Assembly (NCBI GenBank): GCA_030867185.1
Contig: CM061493.1
Span: 46,259,804 to 46,323,803, forward strand
From: Tagetes erecta
Taxonomy: Eukaryota; Streptophyta; Magnoliopsida; Asterales; Asteraceae
DNA length: 64,000 nt
Direction: 5' to 3'
Part shown: positions 12,861 through 25,365 of the stretch, piece after piece
Numbering within the stretch: position 1 is the stretch's first letter
Layout of the letters: each line of letters starts with the position of its first letter
Notes under the pieces: model-generated
Database searches by the model: none
Told to the model about the DNA's origin: nothing
Seen by the model: only the letters and a program-made list of their open reading frames with translations
Program-made: the position numbers and the translations under genes

Positions 12861-13010
12861 CCAAACTGCGTTTGGCCTAGTAGTAACCAAGTTTTTGGAA
12901 GAGGTTGAGGGTTCAAGTCCCATAGCGGACAGAGGGGTGTATTTAAGAGTAGGATTTAGTGGTTGCGTGAGTTGCCGATGAAGAAAAGGTAATTTTAAGT
13001 TTATATTTGT
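12861..13010 (+). mobile_element. tRNA-derived SINE
   Basis: Box A-like TTTGGCCTAGTAG (12871-12883) and box B GGTTCAAGTCC (12910-12920) have tRNA-like spacing. This is the signature of plant SINEs with an internal RNA polymerase III promoter. The region does not fold into a complete tRNA. The 3' boundary near 13010 and the target duplication are not clear. It lies in the presumed 5' UTR intron of pseudogene A and is absent from the aligned part of block B. Confidence 0.55.
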
Positions 13011-14917
13011 AATTGGTTTTCTTGCTACATCTCTTTAGCTTGCAACCCGTATATAATTACTTCTGACCAATAATAAGAATATCATAATCATGATTTATTA
13101 AATCCATGTCCAAACAACCCCTTAGTTTTTATTGATTGTTGGCAGTGTTACCTTTATAAGGGTTCTATGACCGTCTTGAATGCTAGTGAGTCAAGCCAAG
13201 TAACGAGTCTTGATTGTTGAAAGTGTTTCCTTTGATCTCTTGATAAAGGATGGTTATTGGTGGTGTTTACTTTTATCCACTACTTTACTCTCCGCATGTG
13301 TGCATTGCAATCATACCAAGTAACGAGACTAACTTTTGATTTTGCAGCACACCATTAAAATGGCTCGTTCTGCATTGGATGAAATGTCAGAATCCGGTGC
13401 CTTTATTAGAAGTCCTTCAACATTTCGTAGTTTCATCTCACGAGATCCAAACTCCACATTTCCGGCTGAGCCCGGAAGATATCATTTATATATCTCGTAT
13501 GCTTGCCCTTGGGTCTCTAGGTGCCTTGCCTACTTAAAGATCAAAGGACTTGACAAAGCCATTGATTTCACGATATCTTACAGTTTTTAGTCATTATAAT
13601 GTTTTCTCTATTCAAAGTTGGTAGTTGTGACAATTTTAACTCATCTACCTAAAACTGAATCAAATTGATTTATCTAATCTCAAACTTCATAAAACAGAAC
13701 CAACTTTGCTTTAAAAATTTTGTCTTACATTGGAACTTGAAAGTCACCAAAAGTGTATTCAAATGGTTATGACCTACTTAGTCTCTTTTTGAAAATAATT
13801 AGATTATAATTTTTGGTGTAGCGGCTCGTAAAACACAACCAACTTTTGTCCATTTTATATTTCGGGTAACCAACTTTGCTTTACCCATAAAACTTCTCAA
13901 ACTTCGTACATATTTCTGTTTAAGGTAAATATATAACCTTAGTATAGTTTTTATCTTTTAAACCGTATATAATTCATTAATTGTTTAGAAAACTAAAAAG
14001 GGACAATAACATTTGGCGACAGTTAACAAATAAGGGTTAACACTTATGCTAATTCTAGTCAGTTAAACCAATATGGGAGAGAACAAAGGAAAGTGATGAG
14101 CACATGGGATGGGTCTTTCCTGACACCGAAACAGAGCAATCGGGGGCTGCTCCAGACCATATTAATGGAGCAAAAACCATAGGAGCATTATATGAGCTTG
14201 CCAGTGAAAACTACTCTGGCAAATACACTGTTCCCGTATGTATACCTATGTTTTTCAACCATTTAAATCTCTCTCGTATGTGTTTTTATTATGTTGAATT
14301 ATGCATTATGATGCTTGGATATAGGTTCTGTGGGATAAGAAACTAAAGACAATCGTGAATAATGAGAGTGAAGAGATCATTCGCATGTTCAATACCGAGT
14401 TCAATGAAATAGTAGAGAATCCATCCTTGGATCTTTACCCGTCTCATTTACAAACTTAAATAAACGAGTTAAATGGTTGGATTTACAGTGGGATAAACAA
14501 TGGTGTTTACAAATGTGGATTTTCTAAGAAGCAAGGGCCTTATGAGGACGTATTAGTTTCTTGTATAATCTAAAAATATACTTTTCTCTCATTACTAAAG
14601 GTGGTTTTTTTGTCTTTATGTTGGTATGTAGGCTGCTAAACAGTTGTATGAAGCTCTAGACAAATGTGAAGAAATACTTAGAAAACAGCGATACTTATGT
14701 GGGAACTCATTAACCGAGGCAGATGTTCGCCTGTTTGTCACCCTCATAAGGCTTGATGAGGTAATTTTACATTCACCCTTAAAAATCTGTCGTAAGATTT
14801 GGTGGGTTCTAATGGTTACGATAACTCTGCCGTGTTGTAATAACTTGTTAAATCTTTCTTCAGTATCTGTTTTGTTTTGCCTTAAATGTTTTTAGCTCAA
14901 ATCATAGGCATTGTTCA

Positions 14918-16191
14918 TGTGACACCCCGTAATTTCAGGTTAACACCATTGACCTGTTCTCGTTAAATTCAGTTAAACTATGTTAAAAAAAATTATGGCT
15001 CGGTTCGTTAATCAAACAATGTAAGTTTAGGGTCTGTTCGGTAATTAACGAAAGTTAAACTTATTAACTCAAAATACCAAATGACAAACTATTAAACTCT
15101 AGGGGTCCAAGTGTGAAAATTAAAACAAATTAAACAAACCCTATGCAAAGATGCGATATGTATATATACATACATTCACGTCGCATACTGCATCTTCTTC
15201 ATCATCGATATCGAACCCTAACAACAGCAGAACTTGAGCAACCCCCCCCCCTTTTGTCTCCTCTCCGATCAGCAGCAATAAGCAGTCCGGAGTAGTAACC
15301 GCTGCGAACCCGCTGTTCCGATCATCTTCATCACTTTTCGGTGAGTTTCACAACCCGAATACGTGAATATTATATGATCGTTCTGTATTGTATGGTGTGC
15401 GTGTATATGGTACTGTAACAGTGTGTGTGTATAACCGAGTATGTATGTCCGTGAGAATGATTGTGTGAAATTGCTTAATGTCGATCGTTGTGTATATGTG
15501 TTGGGTGTACGCGCGTAGATAGCAGCATGTATGTAAAGTGGTAGGCACAAGTCAAATGTGATCGGCATGTGTATGACAGTATGTAGAAACAACCCAACGG
15601 GGCACGGTAATTATTATTTTCGTTCCGAGTGTTCGATTGGGTATCGGTCTCGTTACGAGTTACGGATTTGTTCGGTTCGATTTATTGTGTTAATTGTAAC
15701 TACCTGTGATCGGTTGTGTATATATGCGTTGATAGATAGGAAAATATATATATGAATAGGATGCGCTGCAATATATATATATGTATGCGATGCGTGAATA
15801 TATGTTTAAGATGCAACATTGAGTATGCATATAAGTATGAATGATTGTGGATATGTATGCATGCATAGAATTAGCAACATAAGTAACAATTGAAGCTTAT
15901 ATATATATATGTGGACGATCGTGATGTAGGTAGTAATTGTATATAGGTTGCCATGAATGTTCATGTATGTATGTATGATTTTAGTACCAGTTATCGTAGT
16001 GAAGCTAAGCAGGTCATATACGTAATATTTATGTGTAGATGTATTCGCGATTGTGATGTGCGTATGTGCACTGCCATGTATTATATGTGTGTGTAGGAGC
16101 ATAATAGAGGCATGAACAACAGTATAGGAGTAGGTGCAGGTGTATATATATGTATGTGTTTTGTGATGTTTGCATGTATGCTTAGTATGTA

Positions 16192-16248
<57 letters not shown>

Positions 16249-17913
16249 TGTTTTGTATGCATGTATGCTAAATTAAGGTTGCTAAATGCATAAACAATAT
16301 ATGTATGTGTAAGTTTAGATCAACAACAGCAGGTATATAATTGTATGTTTTTATCATGTATTTGTGTATGAATTCTCAACAAATTATTTGTCAATTACAT
16401 GTAGTAACATCAATTTATATATGATCCTTGTAGGTATGTGTAGACTGTCCGTAGGCTGATATATATGTATATGAACACATTGGTTGTACGTGATTAACAG
16501 CAAGATGATTAGATATTGTATGTATATGTACGTGTTGTGTAAATATGAACAAAATGTATCGCGTAGGGATATAAGATTGTAAATAACAACAATATTTAGA
16601 TATAATGTATGCATGTGTAGGTATAAATGATTAATGATGATGTGTTGCTGAATGTACTGATGATTTGGGTTGAGTTTAAATTACATGAAAAAGTCACATA
16701 TGTGTAAGTGTGTGGTTGATGATACGTGATAAGTATGTGTTATATATTTTCATACATGCGCCTATGAGTAATAAATAGCGATTGATTATTAAACAGGTCA
16801 TAGGACGGTCTAGGATTCCGTGTTGCATATATTTTTGTTGTGCGCTTCAAAGGTGAGTTCTTTGCCCGCTTTTAAACATTTTTCGGGGAGAAAACATACA
16901 AATGATTTTACAGAGCCTTCGGGCAACTATTTTTACAGCGCCTTCGGGCGGACTACATTTTATACCTTCGGGTAGGGCCTTCGGGCAAGATTCTAACGGC
17001 TTTCGGGCTGCATTTTTATGCCTACGGGCAGGGCCTTCGGGCAACACTTTATGCCTTCGGGCGGGGCCAACTAAGGCTGCATTTTATACCTTCGGGTAGG
17101 GCCTACGGGCAGGTTTCGGTAAAAGTATACATGCCTACGGGCAGGTTTCGGTAAAAGTATAAATGCCTACGGGCAGGTTTTGGTAAAAGTATAAATGCCT
17201 ACGAGCAGGATTTTATTAGGGCTTATAGTGCTTTACACGAATTGGAACCACATTCAAGTCCTTATAAAAGTTCGAGGTTGATTAATATATGATAGCGGGG
17301 AAATTTGAGTAGTACTACCGGGTTGCAACGGCACCCCACCCTTGACTGGGCGTCATGTGGTGCAGATTGTCCTTAATGGTTATGGGTCATCCTGGTTAGA
17401 TGACGACAAGGCAAAAGTAACGTTTAGCTTTCATCTCGACGTGTTGACAAGCAATAAACATACGGTCTTGCAAACCGCCTAATAAAATGGACTTTGTTTA
17501 TCTGTGTTATAAACGGCATCTTTTATTTATATATATACAAAACTCAGTGAACTCACCAACATTATGTGTTGACTCGTTTTAGTATGTTTTCTCAGGTAAT
17601 TAAGGAGCACGAGCACGAATAGGACATGCATGCATTGGGTCTTCTATTGGACTGCTATAAAAAAAACTATATTTATTACTTTATTTAATTAATTTAGTTT
17701 AATATTTTTGTGCGTGGGATGTTGCGTACCAGATTTAATTATTCTTCCGCTAAAAGTTGGTTATTACTTTTAAACCCTGAATTTTGGTTTATTTACAACA
17801 TTAAACATTTTGTTAAAATGTTGAGTCAGTGTTAACTGTAACTAATGGCTTGAGATCATGGTATGTCACACACCTAACGGATACCCCGTTCGTGGAAAAT
17901 TGAGGGTGTGACA
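14918..17913 (+). repeat. 5' LTR of the intron 4 element
   Basis: Order: U3 start TGTGACACCCCG, a TATA-like GTATATATAC near 15160, a C-run near 15241, a TGTATG-rich stretch (15360-16780) with an AT microsatellite (16194-16247), a minisatellite (16905-17215), and a terminal stem-loop AACGG/CCGTT (17876-17890). It ends GGGTGTGACA. The long tyrosine/histidine/isoleucine-rich frames here are repeat artefacts. Confidence 0.9.
16905..17215 (+). repeat. Minisatellite in the 5' LTR
   Basis: Two interleaved units: a short GCCTTCGGGCAGG type, and a unit of about 31 bp, GCCTACGGGCAGG followed by TTTCGGTAAAAGTATA. The 31-bp unit occurs about three times here but about twice in the 3' LTR (22350-22630), so copy number changed after insertion. 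Confidence 0.75.
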
Positions 17914-17915
17914 GA

Positions 17916-17930
17916 TTGGTATCAGAGCCA
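17916..17930 (+). promoter_or_regulatory. Primer binding site (initiator tRNA-Met)
   Basis: TTGGTATCAGAGCCA, two bases after the 5' LTR; complementary to the 3' end of initiator tRNA-Met. Confidence 0.9.
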
Positions 17931-20338
17931 TAAGTTATAGGGAACTAGCATTTCATTGCATATAGTCTATAACTTTAAGCATTTAGTTACACTCACACTG
18001 CACAATAGTACCATAGTTAGAAATAGTGCTTGTTTGCCTATACGTGTTACATTTTATGTGCCTACTTGATATAGAATCTTTATAAATAAAGAATCCTTAT
18101 ACGAATTACTGTGTCCTTATCCTAAACATGAATTTAAAATTTCCCGCCTAAGTCTAATTCTTCTCCGTACGATGTGACTGAGTCTTCTTCTTGAGGTGCC
18201 AAGAGGCCAAGATGTGAGACTGACGACTGCAACTGTTTTGACCCGTTTGAGGCTATCTCTGCCTAGAGTTCGTGAAGTGGAGCGTAAGTTTATTCAGCAT
18301 ATCATTCATTCCTCATGCTTTGTGGTAGCTTATGTTAGTGAATGATTCCATCAACACTCCTTAACTAAAAGTTAATACTTAAAATGATCAATTCCCAACC
18401 ACACTTTCTAATATAACTCCCAGTTGATCAATACAGAATTGAGGACTAAGCTTTAAATAGCCTTTTATCTTTGGCTCTTGGCCAATTCTTGGTACTCGAT
18501 ATTATATTCTTTGGGACGTTATCACAGTAGATAGGTGAGATTAGGGTGAACATGCAAGACAAATTAGTATCACGGGTGCACACGAGATAGTAATTTGTAG
18601 TGCATGTGAATCCTGGTGAGACCTAACTCGGGGATAAGCGGTTCTTAGGTGTAATTTTTCAATTGAAATTTTTCCACTATCAGTAGAAATTCTTGTAAGC
18701 CACACTTGACTAGTGGCTGGTGTAGTGAAACCTGTTCGCTAAATAATGGAACGTTACCATCACGTTGAAGAGTTTTACGGACTCGTGAAAGCGTCATCAA
18801 TAATATCTCCATGAATCTAAATCGCTCTCAATAATAGATAAGTTAATGTAGTATTTATTGTAAAAAAAATTAATTAATAACAACTAGAATTTTGTGCTAA
18901 CCTTAAGCATTACTATTCCGAATAACAACCTCTCATTTCGTTTCATCCCTATACTTCTTTACAGCTTCTACAAAATATAAGGGTTGATGCTCTTATTTGC
19001 ATTTGACACTTCAAGTGTGCGATGTCTTTCATTCGATTTAATTAAGAGAATCTACCTTGTATCTAATAAACTTCCTTGATCAAAACTATTTAAAGTGCAA
19101 TATAAGCAATTGACACTTAATCTTTCGAAACCATAAAAATCCTAATAGAAGAAACCACATACTTAATGAAATTATTGAAGTTACACGATACAAGTAGCAA
19201 AATAACATGGTATTTGATCCGTTTAAACTCTGAACCTCAATCAGATTGTCATCTCTCACCATCTCTTAAACATTCTAATGGCAGATTCAAACACTACCAC
19301 TCAATGAATCTTGGTATTCAAATCCGTGCTAGCATCTTATTGTTTAGAAACCTTTATCAAATTAATTCGTAACCTAACACCTATATTTTATAACGAGTAC
19401 TGCTAGGTCACACTAGTGAACCAACAAGATTAAACAAATTTTCTATTGGAATAGAAATACAATATTCTTGAAAACTTTCTGTATGAGAAAATGCTTGGCA
19501 CATCGTATATCTCCCACCCCCCCTTCACGTTTACTAACAATATCAATCATTATACCCTTAAGGGTTTGGAACAACTCGTGTTTCAAATACGTTAACCCTT
19601 GATATCGTAGTAGCTATCCAACCACTAGTTATTCTAATTACAACAAACCTTATGATCATCGAAATCAACAAGTTATATGTTTCTTGACTCCATTCTCTTC
19701 TATTCACAAGGTCTCTAATGATGAATGAAACTCTTGATTCATAAGTATTGGTGTTCTCACAAGACATGATTCAACAACGCAAAAAAAAATTAATAATAAT
19801 AATAATAAATATATATACACACACTCAATGGAGAGATCATTCTCTCTTTACGTTGTATACATTCCATACCAACACAACAATCCATAATCGCATATTGATT
19901 CCTTACTTACTAAATTGATCTTTTGATATTTGAGTAACGGCTCGAAATCGCGTTAATCTAAATTCTCAAAACAAGGTGATCATCAATTGTCTCTTTGAAT
20001 CTTATTTGTTGACTTCAAAAAAAAAAAAAAAAAAAAAAAACTTAGGTTCCCATCAGTCCCATAATACATTATATAGTTTCAAGCAGAACATGGAACGCAG
20101 TCCATGTTAAAAGCGTAAAGATCTGATAATGCATAGGCATCCCAAGATATTTAAAAAGAACAATAACAAACAATAATGATACACATTAAATTTTCGGGAC
20201 GAAAATTTCTTTTAACAAGGGGATGATATGACAACCTAAAAAAAAAGAAAAAAAAAGAAAAAATTCTTTTCTTTTGTTCAAGTTCGTTGCAAGCAACCAA
20301 TGACGCGGCGTAATTTTCGGGACGAAAATTCAATTAAC

Positions 20339-20348
20339 AAGGGGATGA
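20339..20348 (+). promoter_or_regulatory. Polypurine tract
   Basis: AAGGGGATGA immediately precedes the 3' LTR start TGTGACACC; it would prime plus-strand cDNA synthesis. Confidence 0.8.
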
Positions 20349-21323
20349 TGTGACACCCCGTAATTTCAGGTTAACACTATTGACCTGTTCTCGTTAAATT
20401 CAGTTAAACTATGTTAAAAAAATTTATGGCTCGGTTCGTAAATCAAACAATGTAAGTTTAGGGTCCGTTCGGTAATTAACGAAAGTTAAACTTATTAACT
20501 CAAAATACCAAATGACAAACTATTAAACTCTAGGGGTCCAAGTGTGAAAATAAAAACAAATTAAACAAACCCTATGCAAAGATGCGATATGTATATATAC
20601 ATACATTCACGTCGCCTACTGTATCTTCTTCATCATCGATATCGAACCCTAACAACAACAGAACTTGAGCAACCCCCCCCCTTTTGTCTCCTCTCCGATC
20701 AGCAGCAATAAGCAGTCCGGAGTAGTAACCGCTGCGAACCCGCTGTTCCGATCATCTTCATCACTTTTCGTTGAGTTTCACAACCCGAATACGTGAATCT
20801 TATATGATAGATTTGTATTGTATGGTGTGCGTGTATATGGTACTGTAACAGTGTGTGTGTATAACCGATTATGTATGTCCATGAGAATGATTGTATGAAA
20901 TTGCTAAATGTCGATCGATGTGTATATGTGTTGGGTGTACGCGCGTAGATAGCAGCATGTATGTAAAGTGGTAGGCACAAGTCATATGTGATCGGCATGT
21001 GTATGATAGTATGTAGAAACAACCCAACGGGTCACGATTATTATCATTTTCGTTCCGAGTGTTCGATTGGGTATCGGTCTCATTACGAGTTACGGATTTG
21101 TTCGGTTCGATTTATTGTGTTAATTGTAACTACATGTGATCGGTTGTGTATACATGCGTTGATACATAGGAAAATATATATATGTATAGGATGCGCTGCA
21201 ATATATATATGTATGCGATGCGTGAATATATGTTTAAGATGCAACATTGAGTATGTATATAAGTATGAATGAGTGCGGATATGTATGTATGCATAGAATT
21301 AGCAACATAAGTAACAATTGAAG

Positions 21324-21365
<42 letters not shown>

Positions 21366-21642
21366 GACGATCGTGATGTAGGTAGTAATTGTATATAGGT
21401 TGCCATGAATGTTCATGTATATATGTATGAATTTAGTACAAGTTATCGTAGTGAAGCTAAGCAGGTCATATACGTATGATTATGTGTAGATGTATTCGCG
21501 ATTGTGATGTGCGTATGTGCACTGCCATGTATTTTATGTGTGTGTAGGAGCATAATAGAGGCATGAACAGCAGTATAGGAGTAGGTGCAGGTGTATATAT
21601 ATGTATGTGTTTTGTGATGTTTGCATGTATGCTTAGTATGTA

Positions 21643-21679
<37 letters not shown>

Positions 21680-23334
21680 TGTTTTGTATGTATGTATATA
21701 TGCTAAATTAAGGTTGCTAAATGAATAAACCATATATGTATGTGTAAGTTTAGATCAACAACAGCAGGTATATAATTGTATGTTTTTATCATGTATTTGT
21801 GTATGAAATCTCAACAAATTATTTGTCAATTACATGTAGTAACATCAATTTATATATGATCCTTGTAGGTATGTGTAGACTGTTCGTAGGCTGATATATA
21901 TGTATATGAACACATATATTGGTTGTACGTGATTAACAGCAAGATGATTAGATATTGTATGTATATGTACGTGTTGTCTAAATGTGAACAAAATGTATCG
22001 CGTAGCGATATAAGATTGTAAATAACAACAATATTTAGATATAATGTATGCATGTGTAGGTATAAATGATTAATGATGATGTGTTGCTGAATGTACTGAT
22101 GATTTGGGTTGAGTTTAAATTACATGAAAAAGTCACATATGTGTAAGTGTGTGGTTGATGATACGTGATAAGTATGTGTTATATATTTTCATACATGCGC
22201 CTATGAGTAATAAATAGCGATTGATTATTAAACAGGTCATAGGACGGTCTAGGATTTCGTGTTGCATATATTTTTGCTGTGCGCTTCAAAGGTGAGTTCT
22301 TTGCCCGCTTTTAAACATTTTTCGGGGAGAAAACATACAAATGATTTTACAGAGCCTTCGAGCAACTATTTTTACAGCGCCTTCGGGGGGACTACATTTT
22401 ATACCTTCGAGTAGGGCCTTCGGGTAGGGCCTTCGGCAAGGTTCTAACGGCTTTCGGGCTGCATTTTTCTGCCTACGGGCAGGGCCTTCGGGCAACACTT
22501 TATGCCTTCGGGCGGGGCCAACTAAGGCTGCATTTTATACCTTCGGGTAGGGCCTACGGGCAGGTTTCGGTAAAAGTATAAATGCCTACGGGCAGGTTTC
22601 GGTAAAAGTATAAATGCCTACGGGCAGGATTTTATTAGGGCTTATAGTGCTTTACACGAATTGGAACCACATTCAAGTCCTTATAAAAGTTCGAGGTTGA
22701 TTAATATATGATAGCGGGGAAATTTGAGTAGTACTACCGGGTTGCGACGGCACCCCACCCTTGACTGGGCGTCATGTGGTGCAGATTGTCCTTAATGGTT
22801 ATGGGTCATCCTGGTTAGATGACGACAAGGCAAAAGTAACGTTTAGCTTTCATCTCGACGTGTTGACAAGCAATAAGCATACGGTCTTGCAAACCGCCTA
22901 ATAAAATGGACTTTGTTTATCTGTGTTATAAACGACATCTTTTATTTATATATATATACAAAACTCATTGAACTCACCAACATTATGTGTTGACTCGTTT
23001 TAGTATGTTTTCTCAGGTAATTAAGAAGCACGAGCACGAATAGGACATGCATGCATTGGGTCGTCTTTTGGACTGTTATAAAAAAAACTATATTTATTAC
23101 TTTATTTAATTAATTTAGTTTATTATTTTTGTGCGCGGGATGTTGCGTACCAGATTTAATCATGCTTCTTCTAAAAGTTGGTTATTACTTTTAAACCCTG
23201 AATTTTGGTTTATTTACAACATTAAACATTTTGTTAAAATGTTGAGTCAGTGTTAACTGTAACTAATGGCTTGATATCCTGGTATGTCACACACCTAACG
23301 GATACCTCGTTCGTGGAAAATTGAGGGTGTGACA
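20349..23334 (+). repeat. 3' LTR of the intron 4 element
   Basis: Collinear with the 5' LTR, with scattered substitutions, an expanded AT tract at 21327-21362, a shorter one at 21641-21679 and a shortened minisatellite. In the terminal stem-loop one stem base has changed (CCGTT to TCGTT). Confidence 0.9.
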
Positions 23335-23618
23335 GTTCATAACGTGTACCATATAATCTATTATTGAATTCGACATAAATGCAGGTTTATGCAGTTCACT
23401 TTAAGTGTAACAAGAAACTGCTACTTGAGTATCCGAATCTGTTCAATTACACAAAAGACTTGTTCCAAATCCCAGGTATGAGTAGCACTGTTAACATGGA
23501 ACATATCAAGAAACATTACTATGGAAGTCATCCTTCTATTAACCCATTCGGAATCATCCCTTTGGGCCCGAATATCGACTATCTCTCACCTCATGATCGG
23601 GACCTATTTGCTAGTTAG

Positions 23619-24208
23619 TTAACTACAGTATATCGCGTCTATTATTATGTACCTGAGCTTTCTTTGTTACAATATTTGTTATCTTTGTTGGAAAACTTGT
23701 ATTTTGCTGTAAGGAGAATGTTTGTGTTGTGTATTATTGGTCAAACTAAGTTAATAACTACTTCGGGGGCATTTATCTATCATGCAATGTTTGTGTGCGT
23801 TTCTTGAAGTTATCAAGGGGCAATTAGATGTTCACCATGGTTAGGATTTTGAGTAGAGAAGATATTTATCAAAATGATGTTAGTTATTAAGGCCACTCGT
23901 AGTGGCAACGTGATATGCATGTATCGGGTATCAAGCCAATACCACCCCCTTCTCGTGAAGCCCACCGTTATTGTGGTCTACGTGACCACTATCACAGTGA
24001 AAAAACAAAAAAGAGCCTTTGCATGCATCAATTTATTGACAGTCTAGGATTTAAAAATATATATTTTACCTATTTTACATCACAATAACACTATAAAATT
24101 ACATCATAATTCAACCATTTTCTATTGTAACTATCCAATTATTCTACGTTCTCTCTTCCACAACCATCTTATTTTTTTACGATCATTCTTCCACAACCAT
24201 CTACCATC
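23619..24208. other. 3' flank of pseudogene A and spacer
   Basis: The first 130 bases are the ancestral 3' UTR/flank and match 41600-41727 up to GGTCAAAC, where block B has an LTR instead. From about 23889, TTAAGGCCACTCGTAGTGG could be a Harbinger-type terminus with a TTA/TAA target. No matching right end was found. Nothing else is evident. Confidence 0.4.
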
Positions 24209-25133
24209 ATGAATCCATACAATAATCCAAAAAATACCTCCTAAAATCAACCAAATAACCCTTAAATTCAAAACAACTTGTATCCATGTAACCTCTACCA
24301 AGCCGCTTTGATGAACCATAATATCTTTGAAAACTGTTACCGACTCCAAATCGAATCTCAATCGTCCGGGAAAATGGGTGGTTTTGCAAATTATAGCCAA
24401 CAAATGTCCAGTTTTAGTAATTGGAATCAACAAACGTCCGGCTTTGGTAATGATGATGTTGTTGATCTTGGTTTTGTGCCCGAAACACTAACCCGATCCG
24501 TAAGACACCACACCGCCGACGAGGAAACACATGAAAAAAGCGACGACATCAAAGAAAACAAACAAAACAATGGCGATGGCGGCACCCGAAGCTCAACGAG
24601 CCAAGTGAACGGATGTGAGGGAGGTGGCACTCGCATATGCGTGGATTGGGGTCTCCGAAGACGCCAAATTCAGTAAGGATATTTTTAATAGCCAATGCTC
24701 AAGCGCCCAACGACTTTTGCAAATGCGTTAGTGACCACTATCATGCGACGATTCGTAGAGTTAATCTGGATCAAAGTTGTAATTGTCGCCTTCTTTGATC
24801 AAAGTGTTAAGGAATTGGGGGATTCTTCATCATCTAGCAAATGAGCAAATACAACAAGACCTAATCTCCTTCAAGTGGTGCTCATGGAATCAACCTCAAT
24901 GAACCTGATTTCCAAACTGAAGATAATATGTCGCCATTGTTTTCCGACTCTACAAAACGTCCCATGGGGAAAAAAAGCCAAAGCCCAAAGCCTGGGAGGT
25001 AGTACATCATCCATAGAAAACGTGTACACCGAGAGTGAGGATTCTTTAAAAGAAGTAATACATGCTCTCAAAGTTCAAAGGGTCAAGAAACTCGTCTTTT
25101 GAAAAGAAACAACAACTTGCTTTTCATTTAAGG
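24209..25133 (+). pseudogene. Dead PIF/Harbinger ORF1 (Myb/SANT with NAM-associated C-terminus)
   Basis: A scatter of frames translates to the Asn/Gln-rich N-terminus common in plant Harbinger ORF1 proteins (MNPYNNP, NLYQAALMN, then FANYSQQMSSFSNWNQQ). It continues with a Myb/SANT-like remnant (the region reading AYAWIGVSEDAK in a shifted frame near 24630-24670) and a C-terminal block (GKKSKAQSLGGSTSS...VKKLVFEKKQQ, 24960-25115). Such proteins are often mislabelled 'glutathione S-transferase T3-like'; this has nothing to do with the reductase nearby. Several CAA codons are TAA (for example at 24242 and 24263), and there are frameshifts. ORF1 normally binds element ends beside the transposase; no transposase is visible here. 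Confidence 0.65.
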
Positions 25134-25365
25134 GTAATATCAGTTGACATTTCTCACCTAAGCGGTAGACGTCGGAAGTTGGTGGAAAAGCTCATCGTGG
25201 CACAAGGTGAGGAAAAAAAGTTAGTTTTTTTAATTATTTGGTATTGTATTTGTTTTTATTTTAATTATTATGTATTGTTTTTAAGTTGAATTAATGTTAG
25301 TTTTTATTTAATTTTTGTTACTAGTTTAAGCTTTATAATATGAATTTGTAAAAATAAATAACACT
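25134..25365. other. AT-rich spacer, nothing recognised
   Basis: Low-complexity T-rich sequence after the ORF1 relic; no frame, repeat end or RNA signal was seen. Confidence 0.4.

Larger units (their letters stand above)
17914..20348 (+). other. Internal region of the intron 4 element, no coding capacity
   Basis: 2.4 kb with no frame above about 70 codons and no retroviral motif. It carries ACGGGTGCACACG near 18570, a motif also found at 32400 in the other non-autonomous element, which suggests common ancestry. An A-tract sits at 20017-20040. The polypurine cassette occurs twice (20191-20236 and 20313-20354). Confidence 0.75.
14918..23334 (+). mobile_element. Complete non-autonomous gypsy-type LTR retrotransposon (LARD-like) in intron 4
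   Basis: It runs TGTGACACC...GGGTGTGACA for 8417 bp and is flanked by the 5-bp target duplication GTTCA (14913-14917 and 23335-23339). The paralogous intron in pseudogene B (41163-41365) is the empty site with a single GTTCA. The LTRs (2996 and 2986 bp) flank a 2435-bp internal region with a tRNA-Met primer site and a polypurine tract but no gag, protease, reverse transcriptase or integrase. This fits a large retrotransposon derivative. The TTCGGGACGAAAATT cassette before the tract suggests a chromovirus (Tekay-like) partner, by inference. The LTRs differ by roughly 1-3% by eye, so insertion is not extremely recent. Confidence 0.92.
13360..23618 (+). pseudogene. Glutathionyl-hydroquinone reductase (xi-class GST), pseudogene A
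   Basis: Five exons are visible: 13360-13572, 14059-14235, 14325-14549, 14632-14760 and 23385-23618. Together they make 325 codons, the usual size of the cytosolic family. Family landmarks are present: SYACPW around the catalytic Cys49, VKPIWERTKESDEHMGW opening exon 2, LWDKKLKTIVNNESEEIIRM in exon 3, CGNSLTEADVRLFVTLIR in exon 4 and HYYGSHPSINPFGI near the end. The enzyme reduces glutathionyl-hydroquinones through a Cys-Pro-Trp-Ala motif; here the alanine is valine. Lesions: the exon 1 donor GT is AT (13573-13574), codon 175 is TAA (14457-14459), and an 8.4-kb retrotransposon sits in intron 4. The TAA is shared with copy B. It is almost certainly non-functional; a truncated product is conceivable. 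Confidence 0.9.

Noticed and set aside
12871..12935. Functional tRNA gene (also 35255-35325)
   Set aside because: A and B boxes are present but no paired acceptor stem; SINE origin fits better.
24209..25133. Labelling this as a glutathione S-transferase because such proteins are often named 'GST T3-like'
   Set aside because: The sequence matches Harbinger ORF1 features and has no thioredoxin-fold motif; the name is a known database artefact.
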